A DNA stretch of 64,000 bases from Yersinia kristensenii. GTDB taxonomy: Bacteria; Pseudomonadota; Gammaproteobacteria; Enterobacterales; Enterobacteriaceae. This document shows positions 1-9,310 of the stretch, piece by piece. The notes under the pieces are model-generated. The model made no database searches. It was not told the DNA's origin and saw nothing but the letters and a program-made list of their open reading frames with translations. Numbering within the stretch: the stretch's first letter is position 1; each line of letters opens with the position of its first letter. The position numbers and the translations under genes are program-made. The stretch lies in assembly GCF_900460525.1 (NCBI RefSeq), contig NZ_UHIY01000001.1:4030001-4094000 (forward strand). Direction: 5' to 3'.

Positions 1-752
1 TGAACAATGGGTGGAATAGCGGCCAATACAGACCCGATATTGGGAATATAATTGAGAACAAAAGCCAATAAGCCCCACAGGAAAGCAAACCTAACACCCA
101 TCGCGGCCAAAAATAGCCAGATGACAATCCCCGTCGCAATACTAATAATGGTCTTAATCACCAAATAATGGGTTACACCATTCAGTGCACGGCGGAGGAT
201 AGCATTCCCTTGTTCTGGATTATCAAACATCAACTGCATTTTATAAGGCAGGCGCTCGACCTCAAATAACATGAAAACGACCGTCATTAACAACAAGAAC
301 GTGCTGGCCATCGCGCCGGAAAGGTGGCTAAGCAGGCGGGTAACAAAGTTCATGGCCATGCTGGGATCGACATGTTTCATAATGTCATCCACCGAAAACT
401 CGATATTAAAGCGCATGGCGAACTCTTGCAGTTCACGCATCTTTTCCAGCATCATCCCACGATATTGCGGCAATGAGCGGGCAAATTCATTTAAAGAAGA
501 ACCTAAGCGGCTAAAGAGTAATGCCATCAGTAAAACAATAATGGTGACCAGTAAGATGATAGCCAATGTCCGAGGGATCTTTATTTTCTCGAGCAATTTC
601 ACCAAAGGGTTTAAAACAATAGCGAGAAATATCGCCAGTAAAAAGGGAACCACAATAGGCGATGCCGCCTTGATACCGGCCATAATCACGACCAGCATTG
701 CCAACATCGCAACTAACCGTAACCCTTGGCCACTTACCACAGGTTTTGTCAT
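1..752 (-). CDS. tqsA: AI-2E family transporter TqsA, 3' part beyond the window
   Basis: The leftward frame opens with ATG at 752 and stays open to the window edge, giving about 250 N-terminal residues of a protein usually near 345. It begins MTKPVVSGQGLRLVAMLAML and has hydrophobic segments typical of the AI-2E (PerM-like) permeases, including NYIPNIGSVLAAIPP near the edge, which I recognise from E. coli TqsA (YdgG). That family is an inner-membrane exporter linked to autoinducer-2 efflux and biofilm control in E. coli. The assignment rests on remembered sequence similarity across the whole visible part. The C-terminus and any downstream partner are outside the window. Confidence 0.85.
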   Translation of the reverse strand, partial: MTKPVVSGQGLRLVAMLAMLVVIMAGIKAASPIVVPFLLAIFLAIVLNPLVKLLEKIKIPRTLAIILLVTIIVLLMALLFSRLGSSLNEFARSLPQYRGMMLEKMRELQEFAMRFNIEFSVDDIMKHVDPSMAMNFVTRLLSHLSGAMASTFLLLMTVVFMLFEVERLPYKMQLMFDNPEQGNAILRRALNGVTHYLVIKTIISIATGIVIWLFLAAMGVRFAFLWGLLAFVLNYIPNIGSVLAAIPPIV

Positions 753-851
753 TATCAATCCTTGTATGGAAATCGCCACGATACAAATGGCAAAAAAAAG
801 ACGCTACCGGATAAAATAACCGACAACGCCTTATTTTAATAGCACCGAATA

Positions 852-1916
852 TTACTTATCAGCACTCTTTTCTGGCATAGGAATATGCATGGTTGTTTGC
901 AGTAATCCTTTAGACTTATTAAAAATCTTAATGCCGTTTTCACGCCCAGCCCGGCGAGCGCGTTGCTCTTCCTGTGGTAACTTCAGTTCTTCCTGGCAAA
1001 TCTGACTGCAACAACCTTCAAATTTTGCTGCACAAACGGGGCATTGAATAAACAGTAAGTGGCAACCATCATTCTTGCAGTTAGTATGTGTATCACTTGG
1101 CGTACCGCACTGATGGCAATGTGCAATGACATCTTCAGATATTCGCTCGCCCATCCGCTCATCGAAAACAAAGTTTTTACCGATAAATTTAAGCGGCAAT
1201 CCTTGTTCTTTTGCTTTGCGGGCATATTCGATAATCCCGCCTTCGACGTGATAAACATTTTTAAAGCCATTATGCAGCATATAGGCGCTGGCTTTCTCGC
1301 AACGAATCCCACCGGTGCAATACATCACAATATTCTTATCTTTATTATGTTGCAGCATATCAACCGCCATCGGCAGTTGTTCACGGAAAGTATCTGAAGG
1401 AACCTCTATTGCGTTTTCGAAATGGCCTACTTCGTATTCATAATGATTACGCATATCGACAAACAAGGTATCAGGATCATCAATCATCTGATTAACCTGG
1501 TCGGCCTTCAGATAATGTCCAACATTGCTGGGATCAAAACTGTCATCGTCGATACCGTCAGCTACAATGCGCTCGCGAACTTTCATGCGCAGCACCCAAA
1601 ATGACTTGCCGTCATCTTCATGCGCGACATTCAACCGCACTTGGTTCAGCGCGGGATGAGCGGCAAATAGCGCGACTTTAAACTCATCATAACGATTTGC
1701 AGGCACGCTAATTTGGGCATTAATCCCCTCTTTTGCCACATAAACCCGGCCAAACACCCCGAGTTTAACAAATTGGCTATAGAGGTTATCGCGGAAAGCT
1801 TTTGCATCTTCTAGCATGAAATATTTATAAAAAGAAACTGTGGTGCGCGGTTCGGTTTCAGCCAACATGCGCGCTTTAAGTTCCTCATTAGAAATTCGGT
1901 TATGTAACACTGGCAT
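852..1916 (-). CDS. trhO: tRNA uridine 5-hydroxylase TrhO, rhodanese family (YceA)
   Basis: 354 residues, the usual length for the YceA/TrhO family. The N-terminal 120 residues form the acylphosphatase-like UPF0176 part. A rhodanese domain follows at about 145-240 with the active-site loop Cys200-Thr-Gly-Gly-Ile-Arg. A cysteine-rich C-terminal zone holds several CxxC pairs (CHQC, CPVC, CCSQIC), likely zinc-binding. In E. coli TrhO makes 5-hydroxyuridine at wobble position 34 of a set of tRNAs in an oxygen-dependent reaction. The gene is monocistronic here. In E. coli it lies next to lpxL; here the ttr locus separates them. Identification is secure from motifs and length. Confidence 0.95.
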   Translation of the reverse strand: MPVLHNRISNEELKARMLAETEPRTTVSFYKYFMLEDAKAFRDNLYSQFVKLGVFGRVYVAKEGINAQISVPANRYDEFKVALFAAHPALNQVRLNVAHEDDGKSFWVLRMKVRERIVADGIDDDSFDPSNVGHYLKADQVNQMIDDPDTLFVDMRNHYEYEVGHFENAIEVPSDTFREQLPMAVDMLQHNKDKNIVMYCTGGIRCEKASAYMLHNGFKNVYHVEGGIIEYARKAKEQGLPLKFIGKNFVFDERMGERISEDVIAHCHQCGTPSDTHTNCKNDGCHLLFIQCPVCAAKFEGCCSQICQEELKLPQEEQRARRAGRENGIKIFNKSKGLLQTTMHIPMPEKSADK

Positions 1917-2093
1917 GGTGTACGTTCCTGTCTTTCAGAGAGGTTACTGATAAATATTTAATTATTGCTCAATGGGTTAGGTTAATCATTAGACGGCTAA
2001 CCACGCTAAATCATCGCGCAACAGAACTGATATTTCGGCACCGGCTATCCCGTGCGGCGCATATAATACCTGAAACCCGGCCACGTCACATCT

Positions 2094-2252
2094 TTAGCGG
2101 CAATTGCGGTCAGTCAAAGCAGAAAAAACAACCCCGCAGAGCAAGGTAACTCCGGCAACAATCAGTAGCGGTTTGCTCTGCCAATCAGCACCGAGATAAC
2201 CCAATATGCCACCGACGACCAATAAACCCGCACTGAGCTTTGCAACTGTCAT
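2094..2252 (-). CDS. small membrane protein, 52 residues
   Basis: A short leftward frame starting MTVAKLSAGLLVVGGILGYL and ending TDRNCR. Two hydrophobic stretches (about residues 6-21 and 28-46), separated by GADWQSKP, suggest a small two-pass inner-membrane protein with its short ends on the same side. A good ribosome site (GGAG, 8 bases ahead) precedes the ATG. I do not recognise a named family. The ribosome site, the clean alternation of hydrophobic segments and the charged ends favour a real gene over chance. It lies between trhO and the ttr operon and seems to be transcribed alone. Confidence 0.55.
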   Translation of the reverse strand: MTVAKLSAGLLVVGGILGYLGADWQSKPLLIVAGVTLLCGVVFSALTDRNCR

Positions 2253-2334
2253 CGACGGTTCTCCGATAATAATGAATCACACCACTGAAATGACTAACCA
2301 ATAGATACACTGGCAATATCATAACGCAAAAATA

Positions 2335-2364
2335 AAAAATCCCTCTTAGATAGAGAGGGATTTG
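2335..2364 (-). terminator. rho-independent terminator
   Basis: Inverted repeat AATCCCTCT/AGAGAGGGATT with a five-base loop. On the minus strand it is followed by a run of T interrupted once by A. It would end leftward transcription from the ttrBCA operon or from the small frame at 2346-2501. Confidence 0.75.
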
Positions 2365-2501
2365 ACTGCTGACTTAATTAATTTGCGGGGAAAGGTGCCG
2401 GATGGGGCCCGGTTAGTTTCAAATACAAGTGCGTGAACCGTCGGAGCGCCCATCGGTGCAGCCGCCCCGCCAGTCTCGATGTGATAAAAGAGGTTTGTCA
2501 T
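2346..2501 (-). CDS. possible 51-residue peptide lying over a structured repeat
   Basis: Leftward frame starting MTNLFYHIETGGAAAPMGAP and ending just before a terminator hairpin. The central GGAAAPMGAP segment matches in frame the GATAPMGAP segment encoded on the plus strand near 17705, so the frame is partly conserved between two copies of the repeat described separately. I see no domain. Conservation may equally come from RNA structure, because the GC-rich core can fold into hairpins, so coding is unproven. Confidence 0.3.
   Translation of the reverse strand: MTNLFYHIETGGAAAPMGAPTVHALVFETNRAPSGTFPRKLIKSAVKSLSI
2392..2485 (-). repeat. structured dispersed repeat, copy 1 (C4/ash-like)
   Basis: Reads on the minus strand ATCGAGACTGGCGGGGCGG, then CTGCACCGATGGGCGCTCCG, and later CCATCCGGCACCTTTCCCC. 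The same words recur on the plus strand at 17700-17785. The core can pair GGGGCG with CGCTCC around a CTGCACCGATGG loop. In copy 2 the arm is GGAGCG, so pairing is kept by a G-U wobble in copy 1. Such sequences are often seen with phage ash/C4 antisense RNA loci; that link is an inference from memory. Confidence 0.5.
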
Positions 2502-2534
2502 TGACCTCGGTTTTGAATCAACTTTGATAGCGGA

Positions 2535-5500
2535 TTAGCGTATGACCTCCAGTTTGGCTGGTAGCCCCTGCCGAACCGCCGCGCCGCTCACCCAATCCAG
2601 CCAGGTGTTGGGAACTTCTCTGGTGGGGTCGGTAAAACCTAAATCATTCAGGTTGGTTCCCTGGCCTATTCGAGGGTCTGACGCCATCACGACACCATCC
2701 AGTGAGTGAGTTCGGGCCCCCATTTCGCGATGCCCATAACCATGCTCAATAGCAACAACCCCCGGCATAACGCCATCCAATAGGCTGACTTGCACTTCCA
2801 TCTGCCCTCCTGGGGTCATTAACCGCACAATATCACCATGCTGAATCCCATTGCGCTGCGCATCCAGCGGATTGATCGCCACCAAATTGGTGGGTTTGAC
2901 CGCCCGTAAGCGCTCAATCATGGCTGTTGAACTGCTCATTAGATGAGATTTAAATGACATCAAACGCAATGGCCAGTCAGTTGCCGGATAATGCTCGAAC
3001 ACATCCGAACCGTCTGCCAGGCGCGGCGGATACCAGGTCGGGCAGCCGCTGTAGCGCTCGCCGGTAATAGCATGATGATGTTTCGCCACATTTTCATTCC
3101 AGATTTGCAGTGGTTTTTTCCATTGCGGCCCAGTGGCATCGCCATTCCAGCTTTTCTCATAAGGTGCAAATCGCCCACCGCGAGCCAGCAAATAAGCCAC
3201 CCGCCGCTGTTCATCCTGCTGCAAACTGTGCTGGAGAGCAGGCCACAAGCGGTCGACGCCGGTTAAGCGCAATTCATCATCCGCCGCGGCTGGCAATGGC
3301 TTTTCACCCCCATAGGCAATATTGGCGGCAGCCCGCAAGTAATAATCTTCTGCTCTGTCCAGCGACAAATTGTTGCCCTCGCTGTCCTGCATAGCATTGG
3401 CACCAAACCCCGGCAATTTCATAGCCTTAGCGACAGCAATCAGGAAACTTTCCATCGCCACCGGCTCACCTTGCGCGGTACGGGCAGTGCGTGACTCCAC
3501 CACCGGCCAACGGGCGGTACTGGCTTTCACTAACACCCCAGCCCATGGCGCACTGAATCCCCAACTCTCAAAGTTATGGGTATCCGGCACAATATAATCC
3601 GCCAGTGCCGTGGTTTCATTCATGAAAGCATCAATAGCAATAAATAGCGGTAACTGACGTGGGTCTTGTAGCCGCTCTTCAATCAGATTACGCAAACCCG
3701 CCACCCCATACAGCGGGTTGGTCATATGACTTATCCAGGCTTTCAGCGGATAGGGGTAGCCCGCCAATGCGGGGGCTAATTGTTCGGTCAATTGCCCACC
3801 GACAAACGGATACCACGGGCCTCTGGCCGGGTAACCCGATTGCCCCTGCTGAACTTTCTGTTGATATTCCTCTGATTTTTCATAAGGTTGCTTACTACGT
3901 GAAAGCGGTAAACCTTTTGGTTTAACCCTGCCCGCAAAGGTGGCTAATTGGTAACGCGGCCCATCAGCAAAACCATCAAACTTGCCGCCGCCGACCGAAA
4001 CACCACCTTTAAGGTTGAGATTACCAATCATGGCATTCAACATCATGACCGCCCAGGTGGTGTAAAACCCATTGCCGCCCATCATCCCGCCATGAGAAAT
4101 CACCGCCGCCTGGCGCTGATAAGCGGTGAACTCCCTGGCTAATCCGACAATGGTCGCCTCTGGCACGCCACATTGCTGGCTGTATTCGGTCAGTGTGAAG
4201 CGCGCTGCTGCTTGGCGCAGGCATGTCATGCTCGACTGCACCTGAACACTTTGCCCATCATGCAAAGTGACTTCCCGGCTGACGAACAATTCGGCCTGTA
4301 GCACCTGCGCGGCGGGCTGTAATGCCCCCTCGGGGGTTTGCACCAAGACCGGGCTTTCTTTTCCCTCAGCGACCGGTTCGTCACTCAACACCGGTTCACC
4401 ACTCAACATAGTGGCGCGTAAAAATTGGCCAGCTAATGGATGGCTTTCTGTGGTGATAACCAAATGGCTGGCATTGGTCCAGCTGCGCTCTCCGGCGGCT
4501 TGCATCGCCATTTCGCCAGCAATGGCGAGATAATCGTGATTAAAACGCTCCTGTTCAATAATCCAGCGGATCATTCCCATTGCCAGTGCGGCGTCAGTCC
4601 CCGGCAAGACCGGCACCCAGCGGTTATGCTGATTGGCGAGAGTGGTCGTCAGCGGTAAGGCGGGCGAGACCACCACATAATTGAAATCATCGCGCTGGCG
4701 GGCATTGGCTAACTGTCGCCCCTGGCGCTTAAATGGGTTACCGGATTGCGCCGGTGAGGTTCCCAAAAATAAGGCAAAACGGACGTTATCCCAATCCGGC
4801 TTCACATGGGCATTTTTGTCCAAATCCCCCATCAATGCCCCCGAGCCAGCGCGGTAGGCCAGCCCACAGTAGGCGCCGTGGCTGCCCAGATTTTTTGTGC
4901 CAAATGATTGATTAGCAAAACGTTGAATAAAAGCATCACGCCCATCATCACCGGCAATAGTCACCAATAATTGATTGGCTTTTGGCCCAAGAGAGGGTTG
5001 TTTAGCATCAATCGGCGTCACCAAATCACGAATAGCCCGCAGCCCCTCAACTGGCCCCTCGCCGAATAAATCACCGCCGTCGGTCACCTCGGCAACTAAC
5101 TGTTCAAAGCTAATACGCTGCCATTTACCACTGCCGCGAGGCCCCACGCGCTTCATCGGCTCCGTGATGCGATAAGGGCTATCGACCCCCTCCAACAGAG
5201 TCGCCCCTCGGGCGCAGGCGGTTGAGCGCCCCGCCATGCCTTGCTCGCCCCCCAGACGTTGCAGTGCTTCACTGAGCGGCAACTGATAAGGGAAGTGATG
5301 GTCATGAGATAAGGGATGGTAAGGATTACCAGCAATACGCAGGATCTTATTCTGTTGGGTATCGACACGCACTCGCAAGCCGCACAGTGTCCAGCAGCCA
5401 AAACACTGAGTCATGGAAACCGCCTGTTGCGGATTGGCCTGCCACTGCGGCCCGACTCGCCCTTCCGTCGTTAAAGCATTGCCACTGATGGGGTCAAGAG

Positions 5501-5636
5501 TCAGTTTACCCGCACTCCCATCCACCAATCCGGCCAGGGTTTTGCGGGCAACATCATGGTAGCTGGCACCAAACGCCACCACGCCCCCCAAAGCTAAGCT
5601 GCCCTTTAACCATTGACGCCGTGTAGACTTAGCCAT
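2535..5636 (-). CDS. ttrA: tetrathionate reductase catalytic subunit TtrA
   Basis: 1033 residues from the ATG at 5636, chosen because it yields MAKSTRRQWLKGSLALGG, a clear twin-arginine signal; an upstream in-frame start would add ten residues before it. A 4Fe-4S motif CFGCWTLCGLRVRV follows at about residues 80-93, and a molybdopterin-guanine dinucleotide oxidoreductase fold fills the rest, with GSHGAYCGLAYR holding the likely molybdenum-ligand cysteine. TtrA reduces tetrathionate to thiosulfate in the periplasm. The gene is third in ttrBCA and overlaps the end of ttrC (ATGGCTAA), which suggests translational coupling. Strong similarity to the Salmonella enzyme is remembered over the whole N-terminal part. 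Confidence 0.95.
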   Translation of the reverse strand: MAKSTRRQWLKGSLALGGVVAFGASYHDVARKTLAGLVDGSAGKLTLDPISGNALTTEGRVGPQWQANPQQAVSMTQCFGCWTLCGLRVRVDTQQNKILRIAGNPYHPLSHDHHFPYQLPLSEALQRLGGEQGMAGRSTACARGATLLEGVDSPYRITEPMKRVGPRGSGKWQRISFEQLVAEVTDGGDLFGEGPVEGLRAIRDLVTPIDAKQPSLGPKANQLLVTIAGDDGRDAFIQRFANQSFGTKNLGSHGAYCGLAYRAGSGALMGDLDKNAHVKPDWDNVRFALFLGTSPAQSGNPFKRQGRQLANARQRDDFNYVVVSPALPLTTTLANQHNRWVPVLPGTDAALAMGMIRWIIEQERFNHDYLAIAGEMAMQAAGERSWTNASHLVITTESHPLAGQFLRATMLSGEPVLSDEPVAEGKESPVLVQTPEGALQPAAQVLQAELFVSREVTLHDGQSVQVQSSMTCLRQAAARFTLTEYSQQCGVPEATIVGLAREFTAYQRQAAVISHGGMMGGNGFYTTWAVMMLNAMIGNLNLKGGVSVGGGKFDGFADGPRYQLATFAGRVKPKGLPLSRSKQPYEKSEEYQQKVQQGQSGYPARGPWYPFVGGQLTEQLAPALAGYPYPLKAWISHMTNPLYGVAGLRNLIEERLQDPRQLPLFIAIDAFMNETTALADYIVPDTHNFESWGFSAPWAGVLVKASTARWPVVESRTARTAQGEPVAMESFLIAVAKAMKLPGFGANAMQDSEGNNLSLDRAEDYYLRAAANIAYGGEKPLPAAADDELRLTGVDRLWPALQHSLQQDEQRRVAYLLARGGRFAPYEKSWNGDATGPQWKKPLQIWNENVAKHHHAITGERYSGCPTWYPPRLADGSDVFEHYPATDWPLRLMSFKSHLMSSSTAMIERLRAVKPTNLVAINPLDAQRNGIQHGDIVRLMTPGGQMEVQVSLLDGVMPGVVAIEHGYGHREMGARTHSLDGVVMASDPRIGQGTNLNDLGFTDPTREVPNTWLDWVSGAAVRQGLPAKLEVIR

Positions 5637-6681
5637 GATGTATTTCCCCTTCCACTTGATTTGCACTTGTTACTTTTTGTTCAAGCCATCTGAGACCTTC
5701 GCGGATCGCAATGATTACTGCGATCCATAATCCGAAAGTACCCATAATTGCCAGTAACCCCTCACTGCCCAACGGCAAGGAGTACGGATTGGCTAACACA
5801 TTGTATTTAGGTAATGTTTGCGTTTGCATCAGCAGCAACCAGCGCACTGACCAGCACAGTGTCAGGGCAATCAATACCTGTGCCGCTATCACTGGGGTGG
5901 ATAATGTTTTTTTGCCATTGAATAAGGCCAACCCGAATAACAGCAGCCACAGCGCCACCGGGAATGCCGCCGTTACTGGAGCTTGTGCCGCCCAATCGCG
6001 CAGAGCTTGTGCCGAACCATTATCACCACTGGCCCACAGTGCGGTGACCAACGCCAACAGCACTAAATTGATTAACTGCCAGCGCGCCAGTGGGCGCTGA
6101 TAGTGCGGTTCTCGCCACAGCCACACAGATAATAGCGAGGGGATGGCCTGACCGGCGGTCAGGAAGATAAAGAGTGGCAGCCATAAGCTAAACCACAGCG
6201 GTTGGGCGCGTAATATTGACACCTCACGCCCGGTGTAAAGTAAAATACTGAGGGCGGAAAGTGCGCAAAGCCCCGCCAAACCGGCCAGCAGCCGTGGCAA
6301 AGGTTTGGCTTTCAAGCGGCTGTAAATCAGTGCCAGAAAATAGCTCATCACCAACAGGCTAAACAGCGGCAAGAAGATGGAACCCCATGACATCCACGAC
6401 CACGGGGTAAAATAGGCATAAAAATGCCAGACGCGGGCCGGTTGATGGAGATCTGCATTCAGCGCCAGCGGGGCCACGACCACGGCGGTCACCGCCAGCA
6501 TCAGTGCGGCAAATTCCAATTGGCTTTGTTGCGCGGATAGCAATCCTCGGCGGGAGAACATGCGCTGCCCACCGGCAAACAACACCGCGCCACACGCTAA
6601 GCCAATAAAGAAGAAATACTGCACCGCCCAAGGTAGCCAGGCGATATCCTGCGGGCGAGCTAAAATTTCACGGATCATCAT
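5629..6681 (-). CDS. ttrC: tetrathionate reductase membrane subunit TtrC
   Basis: 350 residues, very hydrophobic, with about nine membrane helices of the NrfD/PsrC type. This subunit anchors the reductase to the inner membrane and passes electrons from menaquinol to TtrB and on to TtrA. It starts MMIREILARPQDIAWLPW; the first ATG overlaps the ttrB stop as ATGA, and its own stop overlaps the ttrA start. The tight overlaps on both sides show a ttrB-ttrC-ttrA operon. Function is assigned from position and the polytopic pattern as well as sequence. Confidence 0.92.
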   Translation of the reverse strand: MMIREILARPQDIAWLPWAVQYFFFIGLACGAVLFAGGQRMFSRRGLLSAQQSQLEFAALMLAVTAVVVAPLALNADLHQPARVWHFYAYFTPWSWMSWGSIFLPLFSLLVMSYFLALIYSRLKAKPLPRLLAGLAGLCALSALSILLYTGREVSILRAQPLWFSLWLPLFIFLTAGQAIPSLLSVWLWREPHYQRPLARWQLINLVLLALVTALWASGDNGSAQALRDWAAQAPVTAAFPVALWLLLFGLALFNGKKTLSTPVIAAQVLIALTLCWSVRWLLLMQTQTLPKYNVLANPYSLPLGSEGLLAIMGTFGLWIAVIIAIREGLRWLEQKVTSANQVEGEIHHG

Positions 6682-7412
6682 GCATGAACCTCCTGCCAGA
6701 GTGCGGGCTGACCTTGTAATGGCTGAGTAAATACCTCGTTTAATCCGAGGTAAAATACCTGTGGGTGCGTCCCTTGTTCCGGCTTCAAGACTTTGATATC
6801 AGTGGCATGCTCCAACAGCATTTTGCGCAAAATGCTGTTGCCATCGCGTAAATCACCAATAACCCGCGCCCCACCGACACAAGACTCCACACAAGCGGGC
6901 AATAATCCGGCATCAAGGCGGTGAACACAGAATGTGCATTTATCCGCCGTTTGGGTGCTGTGATTGATAAACCGGGCTTCATAAGGGCAAGCCTGTACAC
7001 AATAGGCGCAACCTACGCAGCGGGTATTGTCGATAACCACAATGCCGTCTTGCCGCTGATAAGTGGCCTGCACCGGGCAGACCGGTACGCACGGCGGGTT
7101 ATCGCAGTGATTACACAGGCGGGGCAGCAACACGTTAGTGACACTTTCGGCCCCCGATAGCGCAATTTGATATTGATTGACGGTGGTGCGGAACTGGCCT
7201 TGCGGCAGTTGGTTCTCAATAGCACAACTGACGGTACAGGCCTGGCAACCAATGCAGCGGCGCAAATCAATCAACATGGCATAGCGCCGTTTGATATCAC
7301 CTTGTTTGCGCACCGGCTCCATCTGCCAACCCGCCTCGGCTAATGGCACCAGCGCGGCACCGGCGGTTAACACCCCCAATCGCTGTAGAAATGCTCTTTT
7401 CCCTTGATCCAT
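6678..7412 (-). CDS. ttrB: tetrathionate reductase iron-sulfur subunit TtrB
   Basis: 244 residues. The N-terminus MDQGKRAFLQRLGVLTAGAA looks like a Tat-type leader with a KR pair in place of RR. Four ferredoxin-type clusters are visible: CIGCQACTVSC, CNHCDNPPCVPVCP, CVGCAYCVQACP, and CTFC with a later CVESC. It relays electrons from TtrC to the molybdenum centre of TtrA on the periplasmic side. First gene of the leftward ttrBCA operon, divergent from ttrS across a 137-base control region. The KR pair is unusual for Tat leaders, but the subunit can be carried along by TtrA. Confidence 0.94.
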   Translation of the reverse strand: MDQGKRAFLQRLGVLTAGAALVPLAEAGWQMEPVRKQGDIKRRYAMLIDLRRCIGCQACTVSCAIENQLPQGQFRTTVNQYQIALSGAESVTNVLLPRLCNHCDNPPCVPVCPVQATYQRQDGIVVIDNTRCVGCAYCVQACPYEARFINHSTQTADKCTFCVHRLDAGLLPACVESCVGGARVIGDLRDGNSILRKMLLEHATDIKVLKPEQGTHPQVFYLGLNEVFTQPLQGQPALWQEVHA

Positions 7413-7470
7413 TTTTTCTCACCCTCTTCTTGATACAGGGATTGTAGAAATCGACGAGCAGAAGCCCTAT

Positions 7471-7484
7471 TGTGGTTTTCCACA
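7471..7484. promoter_or_regulatory. inverted repeat TGTGG-TTTT-CCACA in the ttr control region
   Basis: A perfect five-base inverted repeat between the divergent ttrB and ttrS genes. It could be a dimer-binding operator, for example for TtrR, or a chance short hairpin. No binding data are implied. Confidence 0.35.
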
Positions 7485-7498
7485 TTCCCTTTAAGGAC

Positions 7499-7512
7499 TT
7501 GATCCAGGACAA
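7499..7512. promoter_or_regulatory. FNR-like half-conserved site upstream of ttrB and ttrS
   Basis: TTGATCCAGGACAA keeps a perfect left half of the FNR/CRP-type palindrome TTGAT-N4-ATCAA and three of five bases of the right half. In Salmonella the ttr operon needs FNR together with TtrRS, so a site here is expected. The match is imperfect. Confidence 0.4.
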
Positions 7513-7549
7513 TTGCACACTGCGACGGGGATCATAAAAAGGAACATGC

Positions 7550-9310
7550 ATGAATTTCAGAGTGCTGGCGATAATGCTGTTTTGGTGTGTTTCTACCGCC
7601 CAAGCCCGCGATTGGACTATTGGCGTGTTGGCGTTACGGGGTGATGCTCAGGCGCAAGCACATTGGCAACCCTTGGTGGATAATTTGAATCAGCAACTGC
7701 CGGGGCAGCATTTTCAGTTATTGCCACTGGACTTACATGCGATGAAAAATGCCGTGGCACAGAATCGGATTGATTTTCTGCTCACCAATCCAGCGCAATA
7801 TGTGCAGATTGATAGCCATTTTCCTCTGCGTTGGTTGGTGTCTTTGCGCTCCAGTCATGAGCCGGGGGGGACTAGCCGCAATGTGATTGGCAGTGTCATT
7901 CTGGTGCGTGCAGACAGTGATATTCGCTCGCCACAAGGCCTGATGGGCAAACGAGTCGGCGCGGTGTCACCAGAGGCCTTTGGCGGTTACTTATTAGGAT
8001 ACAAAGCGTTGCGTGATACAGGGCTGCAACCTGAACAAGATTTTAAGTTACATTTTTCCGGTTTCCCGGTAGATGCATTGATTTATCTGCTGCGCGACCG
8101 CGCGATTTCTGCCGCTATCGTCCCCACCTGCTTGCTGGAAGATATGCAAGCCGAAGGGCTGGTACATGCCCGCGACTTTCGGCCATTGCTGGCCAAACAC
8201 TCCATTATCCCCTGCCTAACCAGCACCGAGCTGTACCCTAATTGGTCATTTGCCGCACTTTCACAGGTTCCGGACGAGTTAGCCGATAATGTCACGCGAA
8301 TTTTGCTCAATCCCGCTGACAGCAAGGCGCCACAATGGGGCGCGCCGTCTTCGACCAGCCAGGTAGAAAGCCTATTACGCTCGATTAATCAGCACCCGCA
8401 GCAGCCCTATTTTTGGCAACAAATGATCGATTGGGCGCAACAGCACTGGTTATTGATCGCCGCGATTGCGCTGATTCTGCTATTGCTCGGTGCTAATCAT
8501 ATTTGGGTGGCTTTTCTGGTGCGTCGCCGCAGCCGCCAATTAGAACAATTACATCAACAACTTAGAATCAAGGAAAGTGCCCTGGAACAAGCCCAGCGCC
8601 TGAGTATTTTGGGGGAAATGGCATCGGGCTTTGCTCATGAATTAAACCAACCGCTTTCCGCCATTCAACATTATGCTGACGGCTGCGCCATTCGCCTGCA
8701 ACGGGAGCAAGCTGACCACCCCTTACTGCCTATTCTGGAGCAAATCAGCCAGCAAGCTCAGCGCGGGGCGAATACTATTGCTAACTTGCGCCTGTGGGCG
8801 GGGAAATTACCGGCGCAGGAAAGGGCGACCACCGGCCCGCCGCTGCACGAATTGACCAAACATCTGTGGCAATTATTAGGGGCAGAACAGCACCAGCCCT
8901 CCTGCCAATTGCACACCGAGATTGACCCACAGATAGCGCTGCACTTGCCCCCGACCTTGCTGGACCAGGTATTATGCAACCTGATAACCAATAGTTTGCA
9001 AGCCGGAGCACGTCAGTTATGGTTGAGTGCCTATCAGCAAGTTGGCTGGGTGATACTGACATTACAAGATGACGCTGGGGGATTGACTCCGGAGCAACTG
9101 AGCCACCCTTTTGCCCCTTTCCGCTCGACGAAGAGTGAGGGTCTTGGCCTTGGCCTGGTCATTTGCCAACGGCTGATAAACAGCCAGGGCGGAAAACTCA
9201 CCTTACGCAATCAGGTAGCCACCAATGGCAATCTGGGGCTACAAGTCACCCTGATGTTGCCACTTAATCCAGACAAGGAGCTTACTTTTGTCACTGATTT
9301 ATCTGGTTGA
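7550..9310 (+). CDS. ttrS: tetrathionate sensor histidine kinase TtrS
   Basis: 586 residues. A signal peptide ends near AQA at residue 19, followed by a periplasmic substrate-binding-like domain (about 20-280, phosphonate-binding fold). One membrane helix at about 296-318 (LLIAAIALILLLLGA) leads to a short coiled coil, a HisKA box FAHELNQPLSAIQH with the phospho-accepting histidine, and an ATPase domain with an N-box (LCNLITNSLQAGA) and G-boxes (DDAGGLTP, GLGLGLVICQ). It senses tetrathionate and phosphorylates TtrR. AAGGA lies seven bases before the ATG. The 3' end overlaps ttrR by 23 bases, so the two are co-translated. Confidence 0.94.
   Translation: MNFRVLAIMLFWCVSTAQARDWTIGVLALRGDAQAQAHWQPLVDNLNQQLPGQHFQLLPLDLHAMKNAVAQNRIDFLLTNPAQYVQIDSHFPLRWLVSLRSSHEPGGTSRNVIGSVILVRADSDIRSPQGLMGKRVGAVSPEAFGGYLLGYKALRDTGLQPEQDFKLHFSGFPVDALIYLLRDRAISAAIVPTCLLEDMQAEGLVHARDFRPLLAKHSIIPCLTSTELYPNWSFAALSQVPDELADNVTRILLNPADSKAPQWGAPSSTSQVESLLRSINQHPQQPYFWQQMIDWAQQHWLLIAAIALILLLLGANHIWVAFLVRRRSRQLEQLHQQLRIKESALEQAQRLSILGEMASGFAHELNQPLSAIQHYADGCAIRLQREQADHPLLPILEQISQQAQRGANTIANLRLWAGKLPAQERATTGPPLHELTKHLWQLLGAEQHQPSCQLHTEIDPQIALHLPPTLLDQVLCNLITNSLQAGARQLWLSAYQQVGWVILTLQDDAGGLTPEQLSHPFAPFRSTKSEGLGLGLVICQRLINSQGGKLTLRNQVATNGNLGLQVTLMLPLNPDKELTFVTDLSG

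Noticed and set aside
271..819. 182-residue plus-strand frame near the left edge
   Set aside because: Shadow of tqsA, which reads on the minus strand with clear family sequence.
3948..5175. Many plus-strand frames opposite ttrA
   Set aside because: Third-position GC bias of ttrA keeps the opposite strand open; none shows a family sequence.
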